Assembly: GCA_018894995.1 (NCBI GenBank)
Contig: JAHIOZ010000127.1
Location: forward strand, 1-6,056
Direction: 5' to 3'
Origin: Patescibacteria group bacterium
Lineage (GTDB): Bacteria; Patescibacteriota; Minisyncoccia; Phycocordibacterales; UBA12079
DNA: 6,056 nt
Both the position numbers and the translations under genes were made by a program. This document shows positions 1 through 4,807 of the stretch, piece by piece. Each line of letters begins with the position of its first letter. Position 1 is the stretch's first letter. The notes beneath the pieces are model-generated. The model did not search any database, was not told the origin of the DNA, and saw nothing but the letters and a program-made list of their open reading frames with translations.

Positions 1-712
1 AAAAGTTGTTGGAGAGAACCAAAAAGCTGAAGGACAACTTGCTCAGCAAAAAATTGTCGGTTTGGAACAACAACTTTCTCAAGTGAAACAGTCTGTCCAG
101 TTATCATCCATTATTGAAGAGTGGCAACTTATTGTTGCTTACATTGATTGTAATTTTAAAATGGGGAATGCCAATGTTTATTATGGGACAATCGGTTCGG
201 GGGTGGTAATGAAATTTGATGATGAGCCGGTTAAGGTTTTAACCAATAAACATGTTTTGTTGGGCCCGGCTTTTTATAATCTTGTTTCCTGCAATGTTAA
301 ATTGTCTGACAATTCAGAGTTTTCTGTGCCGGTTGATGACATTGAAGTCTCCACTTCTGATTATGATTGGGGTGTTTTAACCGTAAATAAATCTGATAAA
401 AATTTGGAAAAAATAACGGCCATTTTCCCAAAACTTTGCGATAAAAAACCTTTGTTGGGAGATGAAATCGTTGTTTTGGGCTATCCGGGAATTGGCTCTA
501 AAAATAGTGTGACCGCAACCGAAGGAATAATCTCCGGTTTTGACGGAAGTTATTTTATTACTTCAGCAAAAGTGGAACAAGGAAATTCAGGCGGAGCCGC
601 CATTCTGACAAAAGATAATTGTCTTCTTGGAATTCCTACCTATGCATCTCTCGGGCAAGTGGAATCTCTCGCCCGCATTCTTGATATTTGGACGGTTGTT
701 GTTAATAAATAA
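1..712 (+). CDS. Trypsin/HtrA-like serine protease, 5' partial
   Basis: Reading frame open from base 2 to the TAA at 710-712; no start is visible, so the gene begins upstream of the window. A TTG at 62-64 could be read as a start, but the frame continues in sensible protein sequence before it. Residues below are numbered from that TTG. The region up to about residue 20 is Gln/Glu/Lys-rich and looks like the end of a coiled coil. The protease fold follows, with the three chymotrypsin-like catalytic signatures in order: His64 in TNKHV, Asp102 in DYDWGVL (matching the D-I-A-V-L block of HtrA-type enzymes), and Ser176 in QGNSGGAA. The GNSGG motif supplies the oxyanion hole. A proteolytic role is therefore likely. 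No PDZ domain follows the protease domain, unlike classical DegP/HtrA. Whether an N-terminal membrane anchor or signal peptide exists cannot be seen. It is followed by a 215-base gap and is probably not part of the chaperone transcript. The substrate is unknown. Confidence 0.85.
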   Translation, partial: KVVGENQKAEGQLAQQKIVGLEQQLSQVKQSVQLSSIIEEWQLIVAYIDCNFKMGNANVYYGTIGSGVVMKFDDEPVKVLTNKHVLLGPAFYNLVSCNVKLSDNSEFSVPVDDIEVSTSDYDWGVLTVNKSDKNLEKITAIFPKLCDKKPLLGDEIVVLGYPGIGSKNSVTATEGIISGFDGSYFITSAKVEQGNSGGAAILTKDNCLLGIPTYASLGQVESLARILDIWTVVVNK

Positions 713-829
713 AGTTTTATTTTTTATTCACATTGTTATTTTCTCCCATTTGATTTGATGATGAAAAATCCCTCATGCAATAATATACCACGAAATCATA
801 TTTGTCAACTTTTATAAAAACTCAATTTT

Positions 830-838
830 TGTTATAAT
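830..838 (+). promoter_or_regulatory. Extended -10 promoter upstream of grpE
   Basis: TG-T-TATAAT is a perfect sigma-70 -10 hexamer (833-838) preceded by the extended TGn element. No good -35 lies at 16-18 bases; a TTGTCA at 802-807 is too far away (25-base spacer). Extended -10 promoters can work without a -35. Transcription would start near 845, giving a leader of about 80 bases that contains the heptamer array before grpE. It is the best promoter candidate for grpE and possibly for the genes behind it. Confidence 0.5.
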
Positions 839-853
839 GTCAATGCTTTGAAA

Positions 854-888
854 CCCTAAACCCTAAATCCTAAACTCTAAATTCTAAA
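854..888 (+). repeat. Telomere-like heptamer array (NYCTAAA x5)
   Basis: Five consecutive 7-base units: CCCTAAA (854-860), CCCTAAA (861-867), TCCTAAA (868-874), CTCTAAA (875-881), TTCTAAA (882-888). The last five bases, CTAAA, are invariant, while the first two drift from CC towards TT. It lies in the presumed grpE leader. The units resemble plant-type telomere repeats, but nothing else here suggests a chromosome end. Related heptamers flank the four-helix-bundle gene. Confidence 0.85.
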
Positions 889-927
889 TATTATTTCTTT
901 ACTCTTAACTCAAAAATCTAACAAAAA

Positions 928-1536
928 ATGTCTAAAAATAAAAAAACAGATGAAAATATTTCAAATTCTGCTTCGCAGGATGAACAAGCTGATGATATTG
1001 TTTTGGAAGTTGATGATGTCGCGCAAGAAAATTTGTCTGACAAAAGTAGTTTTGGTGGCGGTGATGTTACAAAAAAACTTCGTGAAAAATTAAAAAAATG
1101 TACGGAGGAAAAGCAGGAATATTTGGACGGTTGGCAACGGGCTAAAGCGGATTCGATAAATTCCAAAAGAGATTTTGAAGTGCAGAAAAAAGATTTTGTA
1201 AAATTTGCGAAAGGGGATTTGATTATTCAAATTATTCCAGTACTTGATTCTTTCGGTATGGCTTTTAAAAATACCAAGGGTGTGCCGGAACAATGGTTGA
1301 AAGGAGTTGAATATATTTGCAATCAGTTGGTGGCTGTTTTAGAAGAAAACGGAGTAAAACAGATTGATCCGAAAGGAGAAAAATTTGATATGAATAAACA
1401 TACTTCAGTTGAAATGATAAAAGTTGACGATGAAAGTCAGGAGAGTATAATACTTGAGGTTGTACAGAAAGGATACGAATTAAATGGCAAAATTTTAAGA
1501 GAAGCGAAGGTGAAAGTAGGAGAGTATAAAAAGTAA
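928..1536 (+). CDS. grpE: GrpE, nucleotide exchange factor of DnaK
   Basis: 202 residues, a usual size for bacterial GrpE. GrpE acts in the cytoplasm as a dimer that opens the DnaK nucleotide cleft and releases ADP, resetting the chaperone cycle. Residues 1-45 are acidic, polar and probably disordered. Residues about 47-95 form the long charged helix/coiled coil, with WQRAKADSINSKRD matching the family's R-A-x-A-x-x-x-N-x-x-R block. About 96-140 is the dimerising helical part (IIPVLDSFGMAF corresponds to LLPVIDSLDRAL of known GrpE). About 141-200 is the beta-wing that contacts DnaK, carrying the signature FDMNKHTSVE, then KGYELNGKILREAKVKVG. An in-frame TAA at 919-921 makes ATG 928 the first possible start. 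No Shine-Dalgarno sequence precedes it (AAATCTAACAAAAA). A weak 7-bp AT hairpin (1528-1534 with 1540-1546) overlaps the stop. dnaK follows, separated by the four-helix-bundle cassette. Confidence 0.95.
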   Translation: MSKNKKTDENISNSASQDEQADDIVLEVDDVAQENLSDKSSFGGGDVTKKLREKLKKCTEEKQEYLDGWQRAKADSINSKRDFEVQKKDFVKFAKGDLIIQIIPVLDSFGMAFKNTKGVPEQWLKGVEYICNQLVAVLEENGVKQIDPKGEKFDMNKHTSVEMIKVDDESQESIILEVVQKGYELNGKILREAKVKVGEYKK

Positions 1537-1547
1537 AAGACTTTTTA

Positions 1548-1581
1548 AAATTATAAATTTTAGATTTTAGATTTTAAATTA
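1548..1581 (+). repeat. Left inverted repeat of four-helix cassette
   Basis: 34 bases, pairing with 1929-1962 at 31 of 34 positions. Almost wholly A/T, and built of 7-base units: TTTTAGA (1558-1564), TTTTAGA (1565-1571), TTTTAAA (1572-1578). It ends two bases before ATG 1584, leaving no room for a ribosome binding site. Low complexity lowers the significance of the match, but the arms share length, phase and position against the gene ends. Confidence 0.7.
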
Positions 1582-1583
1582 AC

Positions 1584-1931
1584 ATGGAAAAGGATAATTT
1601 AATATAAAAGAAAAGTTTTGATTTTGCTCTAAGTATTGTTTCTTTGTATAAAGAATTGATTGAGCAAAAGGAGTTTGTGATTTCTAAACAGTTGTTAAGA
1701 AGTAGTACTAGTGTAGGTGCTAATATAGAAGAGGCGATTGCTGGTCAAAGTCGAAAAGATTTTATTCATAAAATGGCTATTGCTTCAAAAGAGGCGAGAG
1801 AAACGAGGTATTGGCTAAGAATTTTGAATGAAAGTGAGTTGGTAAGTATTGATTTAAGCAGATATCTGAATGAGATAACTCAAATAATTGCAATTTTAAC
1901 AAAGATTGTAAAAACAACAACTTCGTCATAA
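1584..1931 (+). pseudogene. Four-helix-bundle protein (23S rRNA IVS/S23 family), interrupted by a stop codon
   Basis: Belongs to the family of small helical proteins first seen encoded in 23S rRNA intervening sequences and related to the Avd accessory protein of diversity-generating retroelements; the cellular role is unknown. Diagnostic blocks are KSFDFAL, SIVSLYKEL, SKQLLRSSTSVGANIEEA, QSRKDFIHKMAIASKEA and ETRYWLRIL. Read from ATG 1584 the frame gives MEKDNLI, a TAA at 1605-1607, then KKSFDFAL onward, so a stop replaces one residue in the normally continuous N-terminal helix. Without the stop it would be 115 residues, the usual family length. What remains open is 1644-1931 (95 codons) from a TTG, which would lose half of helix 1. 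Either the gene is decaying, or a shorter product is made, or the base is an assembly error. There is no Shine-Dalgarno sequence. The gene fills the space between inverted repeats and separates grpE from dnaK, suggesting an inserted cassette. Confidence 0.75.
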
Positions 1932-1962
1932 TTTAAAATCTAAAATTTAAAATTTAAATTTT
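1929..1962 (+). repeat. Right inverted repeat of four-helix cassette
   Basis: Reverse complement of 1548-1581 with three mismatches in 34. It begins on the TAA stop of the four-helix gene. Heptamer units: TTTAAAA (1932-1938), TCTAAAA (1939-1945), TTTAAAA (1946-1952), TTTAAAT (1953-1959). The base composition changes sharply just after it (GCGGCG at 1963-1968), which may mark the cassette edge. No target-site duplication could be recognised. Confidence 0.7.
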
Positions 1963-1984
1963 GCGGCGAAAAAAGGAGATTATG

Positions 1985-2017
1985 TTTACAAATTTAATTA
2001 GGTTATTAGTTTAATAT
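1985..2017 (+). promoter_or_regulatory. Weak candidate promoter for dnaK
   Basis: TTTACA at 1985-1990 differs from the -35 consensus at one position. Possible -10 boxes are TTTAAT at 2010-2015 (19-base spacer) and TAATAT at 2012-2017 (21-base spacer). Both spacers are longer than ideal. If used, the dnaK leader would be only a few bases long. Co-transcription from the grpE promoter is the alternative. Confidence 0.25.
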
Positions 2018-2030
2018 TGAATAAAATACT

Positions 2031-3980
2031 ATGAGCAAAATATTAGGTATCGATTTAGGAACAACAAATTCAGCGATGTCTATAATTGAAGGTGGTGAAC
2101 CGAAGATTATTGAAAATGCTGAAGGTAACAGAACCACTCCGTCAATTATGGCAATTTCGAAAACCGGTGAGCGACTGGCTGGTCTTTTGGCTAAAAGACA
2201 GGCGGTTACCAATCCTCAAAATACCATTTTTGGTATCAAAAGATTTATGGGACACAATTTTGATGACGAAGTTGTGCAAAAAGACAGAAAAACCGTTCCT
2301 TACGAAATTAGAAAAGCTGAAAACGGAGGTGTTGAAGTAAAAATGGGTGACAAATGGTATAAACCGGAAGAAATTTCCGCTATGTTTCTTCAAAAGTTAA
2401 AGGCTGATGCTGAAGCAAAAATTGGAGAAAAAATTACAGAGGCCATTATTACCGTCCCTGCTTATTTCAATGATGCCCAAAGAAAAGCAACCAAAGATGC
2501 CGGTAAAATTGCAGGGCTTGATGTTAAAAGAATTATTAATGAGCCAACCGCGGCGGCTTTGGCATATGGTTTTAATAAAAAGAAAGACCAACAAATCGTT
2601 GTTTTTGATTTCGGGGGAGGAACTTTTGATGTTTCTGTTTTGGAAGTGGGAGACGATGTGGTTGAAGTAAAATCAACTGACGGAGACAGCCATATGGGAG
2701 GAAAAGACATTGACCAAGATATCATCAGATGGATTCTTGATGAATTTAAAAAAGAAAACGGAATTGACCTTTCAAAAGATCCTTTGGCTTTGCAGAGATT
2801 GGACGAAGCGGCCGAGAAAGCAAAAATTGAACTTTCTTCAGCTTCAGAAACAGAAATAAACATTCCTTTTGTTACATCTGATGCCAACGGTCCAAAACAT
2901 TTATTTTTAAAAATGAACCGTGCAAAATTGGAAGATATTGCCAGAAAATATATTGACAGATCAATTGAAATAACCAAAAGAGCCCTTGAAGCTTCTCCTT
3001 TCAAAATCAGTGATATTGATGAGATTGTTTTGGTTGGCGGTCAAACAAGAATGCCTGCAATTAAAGAAGCGGTAAAAAATTATTTCAGCAAAGAACCCAA
3101 TCAATCAATTAATCCGGACGAGGTTGTGGCTGACGGTGCCGCTATTCAAGCGGGTGTGTTACAAGGAGATGTTAAAGATGTTCTTCTTCTTGATGTTATT
3201 CCTCTTTCTTTTGGAATTGAAACAATGGGAGGCGTGGCGACAAAGTTGATTGAAAAAAATACAACTATCCCAACTTCAAAATCCCAAGTTTTTTCAACAG
3301 CAACTGACAATCAAACATCAACAGAAATTCATATTGTTCAAGGAGAAAGGTCAATGGCGAATGACAACAAAAGTCTCGGAAGATTTATTCTTGACGGGAT
3401 ACCACCATCTCCCCGAGGTGTTCCTCAAATTGAAGTGACTTTTGATATTGATGCTAATGGTATTTTGAAAGTTAAAGCAAAAGATAAAACAAGTGGAAAA
3501 GAAAATTCAATCAGAATTGAAGCTTCTTCAAGTTTGAGTGAAAGTGAAATTGAAAAAATGCAGAAAGATGCTGAAATTCATGCTGAAGAGGACAAGAAGA
3601 AAAAAGATGTTATTGATGCGAAGAATGTGGCGGAGCAAATGATTTATACAGCCCAAAAAGCTTTGAAAGATGCAGAAGGGAAAATCGGGGACGATATTAA
3701 AAATGGGGTGAATGGAAAAATTGAGGAATTGAAAAAAGTAAAAGACGGGAGTGATTTGGAAGCGATAAAAAAAGCGACAGAAGAACTTTCAATTGAAATG
3801 CAAAAAATCGGTTCGGCGATGGTGCAACAAGCGACTGCGGGTGAACAAGGAGCACAACCTCAAACAGGCGAGCAAAAGAAACCGGAAGGTGAAAATGTTC
3901 GGGATGCCGAGTTTGAAGAACCTAATCCTACAGATGGTCAAGAAAAAAAACCAGAAGAAGGCGGGGAGGAAAATAAATAG
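2031..3980 (+). CDS. dnaK: DnaK, Hsp70 molecular chaperone
   Basis: 649 residues, full length. This ATP-dependent cytoplasmic chaperone binds exposed hydrophobic segments; DnaJ stimulates its hydrolysis and GrpE its ADP release. The nucleotide-binding domain (1-380) shows phosphate-1 GIDLGTTNS (6-14), Lys70 in GIKRFMG, Glu171 in NEPTAAALAYG, phosphate-2 FDFGGGTFDVS with Asp193 and Thr198, and the adenosine motif VLVGGQTRMP (333-342). The interdomain linker DVLLLDVIPLSFGIET (383-398) keeps the VLLLD core, with Ile and Phe where many homologues have Thr and Leu. The beta-sandwich substrate domain covers about 395-500, and a charged helical lid about 505-600. The C-terminal tail is rich in Gln, Glu and Pro and contains the conserved DAEFEE (625-630), but extends 19 residues past it. 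The start is fixed by the canonical MSKILGIDLGTTNS. No Shine-Dalgarno precedes it (TTGAATAAAATACT). The gene ends in TAG followed directly by TGA. Confidence 0.98.
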   Translation: MSKILGIDLGTTNSAMSIIEGGEPKIIENAEGNRTTPSIMAISKTGERLAGLLAKRQAVTNPQNTIFGIKRFMGHNFDDEVVQKDRKTVPYEIRKAENGGVEVKMGDKWYKPEEISAMFLQKLKADAEAKIGEKITEAIITVPAYFNDAQRKATKDAGKIAGLDVKRIINEPTAAALAYGFNKKKDQQIVVFDFGGGTFDVSVLEVGDDVVEVKSTDGDSHMGGKDIDQDIIRWILDEFKKENGIDLSKDPLALQRLDEAAEKAKIELSSASETEINIPFVTSDANGPKHLFLKMNRAKLEDIARKYIDRSIEITKRALEASPFKISDIDEIVLVGGQTRMPAIKEAVKNYFSKEPNQSINPDEVVADGAAIQAGVLQGDVKDVLLLDVIPLSFGIETMGGVATKLIEKNTTIPTSKSQVFSTATDNQTSTEIHIVQGERSMANDNKSLGRFILDGIPPSPRGVPQIEVTFDIDANGILKVKAKDKTSGKENSIRIEASSSLSESEIEKMQKDAEIHAEEDKKKKDVIDAKNVAEQMIYTAQKALKDAEGKIGDDIKNGVNGKIEELKKVKDGSDLEAIKKATEELSIEMQKIGSAMVQQATAGEQGAQPQTGEQKKPEGENVRDAEFEEPNPTDGQEKKPEEGGEENK

Positions 3981-3995
3981 TGACAAAATTTAAAC

Positions 3996-4100
3996 ATTCG
4001 CCGTCTTTGCGAGGAGGGTCGCAGTTTTTGTTTTTAAAATTTTTGCTTTGCAAAAATTTTAAAAACAAAAACTGCGACCCGACGTGGCAATCCAACGTCG
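3996..4100 (+). repeat. REP-like dispersed palindromic element
   Basis: The outer parts, CGTCTTTGCGAGGAGGGTCG on the left (4002-4021) and CGACGTGGCAATCC on the right (4080-4093), resemble the two halves of widely dispersed bacterial repeats of the GTCATTGCGAG / GGCAATC kind. Between them sits the long perfect hairpin 4016-4080. Such elements are often scattered in many copies between genes and, in some genomes, moved by REP-associated Y1 transposases (RAYT); no such transposase lies in this window. The family assignment is from memory of the motif, and the edges are approximate. Confidence 0.5.
4016..4080 (+). repeat. Perfect 31-bp-stem palindrome
   Basis: Bases 4016-4046 are the exact reverse complement of 4050-4080, with loop TTT (4047-4049). 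The stem starts GGGTCGCAG, runs through T- and A-rich sequence with a TTTTAAAATTTTT core, and ends TTTTTGC at the loop. Thirty-one uninterrupted pairs are far more than a transcription terminator needs. As RNA it would be a very stable dsRNA hairpin 35 bases after the dnaK stop; as DNA it could extrude a cruciform. Confidence 0.95.
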
Positions 4101-4110
4101 TTTCGTTTTT
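4080..4110 (+). terminator. Terminator-like hairpin after dnaK
   Basis: CGACGT (4080-4085) pairs with ACGTCG (4095-4100) across a 9-base loop, followed by TTTCGTTTTT (4101-4110). The stem is short but GC-rich, and the following tract has eight T in ten bases. Together with the preceding 31-bp hairpin it probably ends or protects the dnaK transcript. The T-tract is interrupted by CG, so termination may be partial. Confidence 0.4.
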
Positions 4111-4118
4111 GTAAAAAA

Positions 4119-4178
4119 GTCAGTGAAAATTTTAAAAGCGGGAAACCTTTGTTTTTCCGCTTTTAAAATTTCAATGAC
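4119..4178 (+). repeat. Imperfect long hairpin in the dnaK-downstream gap
   Basis: The left arm 4119-4141 and right arm 4157-4178 form a stem of about 22 bp. It comprises 15 perfect pairs (AAATTTTAAAAGCGG with CCGCTTTTAAAATTT), then one bulged A and an outer GTCAGTGA/TCAATGAC pairing with one mismatch. Inside the arms GAAA (4142-4145) can pair with TTTT (4153-4156). It has the same ATTTTAAAA-type core as the larger palindrome 40 bases upstream. Function unknown. Confidence 0.75.
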
Positions 4179-4218
4179 CAATACAACAATCCATAATTTT
4201 TTTATCAACATTAAAAAT

Positions 4219-4247
4219 TTGACAAAAGACATTAAAAAGTGTATCTT
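4219..4247 (+). promoter_or_regulatory. Sigma-70-type promoter for the cysteine-rich gene
   Basis: Perfect -35 TTGACA (4219-4224), an exact 17-base spacer, then TATCTT (4242-4247), which matches four of six -10 bases including the key first, second and last positions. Transcription would start near 4254 and give a leader of about 60 bases. It is the best-formed promoter in the window and makes the downstream gene independent of dnaK. Confidence 0.65.
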
Positions 4248-4298
4248 TACAAACAGATTTTTGTCGGTAATTTAGTATTTTATTACTATTTATCTATT

Positions 4299-4304
4299 AG
4301 GAGG
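4299..4304 (+). promoter_or_regulatory. Strong Shine-Dalgarno (AGGAGG)
   Basis: A full AGGAGG ten bases before ATG 4315; it decides the start of the cysteine-rich gene. It is the only consensus ribosome binding site at a usable distance in the window: grpE, dnaK and dnaJ lack one. Confidence 0.8.
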
Positions 4305-4314
4305 AAATAGAGAA

Positions 4315-4698
4315 ATGAGCCATGAACTTAGTGCGGATTGGCCTAAACGCCATTTTGAAACCCAAAGAAGATTAAAATTTGTCAAAGAAACAATTCAAGG
4401 TGAAATACAAAAAGGCACGCGACATTCTTGCAAAAAATTACCTGATGTTATTTGTTTACATTTGCTTAAGGGTTATTGTTGTGAGTTTTCAGGAAAGTGT
4501 GAAAAATGTTTGCTGTCCGAAGACGGTTATTGTTCTTCCCCGACTGTGGTTGAAGTGGCAGAAAAGACTGTATTTTGGAGCTTCATTGCGGAAATTCGAA
4601 ATAATAATTCCAATCTTTTTGAGGCACTTGGTTTGATAAACAAGTTGTTAACTCGAGTTTGCCAAGATCACTCACCGGTAGTTTCTAATTTCCAATAA
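4315..4698 (+). CDS. Unrecognised cysteine-rich small protein
   Basis: 127 residues; I do not recognise the family. The N-terminal third (1-40) is charged and probably helical (RRLKFVKETIQGEIQKG). The centre is cysteine-rich: Cys39, 47, 55, 56, 62, 65 and 73, including a CxxC at 62-65 within GYCCEFSGKCEKCL. The C-terminal part (about 77-115) looks helical (VVEVAEKTVFWSFIAEI, then LFEALGLINKLLTRV), with an eighth Cys at 116. The Cys spacing and His37/His49 could support a metal site (zinc or Fe-S), but that is inference. No signal peptide or membrane segment is evident, so it is probably cytoplasmic. Expression signals are complete and its own: TTGACA promoter, AGGAGG and an intrinsic terminator directly after the stop. 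It therefore looks like an independent, possibly well-expressed gene placed between dnaK and dnaJ rather than a chaperone operon member. The good expression signals and coherent composition argue that it is real. Confidence 0.8.
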   Translation: MSHELSADWPKRHFETQRRLKFVKETIQGEIQKGTRHSCKKLPDVICLHLLKGYCCEFSGKCEKCLLSEDGYCSSPTVVEVAEKTVFWSFIAEIRNNNSNLFEALGLINKLLTRVCQDHSPVVSNFQ

Positions 4699-4723
4699 AA
4701 TAAATGATCGATTTTTCGATTGA

Positions 4724-4756
4724 CCCCTCGGCAGGATTCATTCTGCCGGGGTTTTT
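4724..4756 (+). terminator. Intrinsic terminator of the cysteine-rich gene
   Basis: CGGCAG (4729-4734) pairs with CTGCCG (4743-4748) over an 8-base loop. The stem extends by CCC/GGG past a two-base bulge and is followed by TTTTT (4752-4756). A small ATCGA/TCGAT hairpin (4707-4711 with 4716-4720) sits just before it. This is a typical rho-independent terminator 26 bases after the stop and separates this gene from dnaJ. Confidence 0.8.
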
Positions 4757-4794
4757 AATTTCACAAAAAACTTTATTTTTGTTTCATTTTGGAG

Positions 4795-4800
4795 TAAAAT
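4795..4800 (+). promoter_or_regulatory. Candidate -10 box for dnaJ, suggesting a leaderless start
   Basis: TAAAAT matches five of six -10 bases. It ends seven bases before ATG 4808, so transcription would begin at or next to the start codon. No -35 of quality is seen at 16-18 bases. The only Shine-Dalgarno-like bases, GGAG at 4791-4794, are 13 bases from the ATG, rather far to work. The terminator just upstream implies that dnaJ needs its own promoter. Confidence 0.4.
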
Positions 4801-4807
4801 AGTTGCT

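Noticed and set aside
62..64. TTG as the start of the protease gene
   Set aside because: The frame stays open to the left window edge with coherent coiled-coil sequence and there is no Shine-Dalgarno site, so the true start is outside.
713..745. Terminator after the protease gene
   Set aside because: Only weak A-T pairing (AATAAA with TTTATT) is possible; no GC-containing stem before the T-rich stretch.
854..888. True telomere or CRISPR repeat
   Set aside because: Units of 7 bases without spacers exclude CRISPR; five imperfect units between two genes do not make a telomere.
713..927. CIRCE operator (TTAGCACTC-N9-GAGTGCTAA) or other HrcA site
   Set aside because: Searched by eye before grpE, dnaK and dnaJ; no copy or recognisable degenerate copy, and no hrcA gene in the window.
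1605..1607. Reassigned stop codon (alternative genetic code)
   Set aside because: TAA ends several other genes normally and no internal TGA occurs in grpE, dnaK or dnaJ, so the standard code fits.
1548..1962. Diversity-generating retroelement
   Set aside because: The four-helix protein is related to Avd, but there is no reverse transcriptase, template repeat or variable repeat here.
2462..3004. 180-codon open frame on the - strand
   Set aside because: It lies wholly inside dnaK, antisense to highly conserved motifs; a long shadow frame caused by dnaK codon use.
4084..4275. 63-codon + strand open frame after dnaK
   Set aside because: It covers the hairpin region and the promoter of the next gene, has no ribosome binding site, and its composition (Lys/Phe/Ile from A/T runs) is that of non-coding AT-rich DNA.
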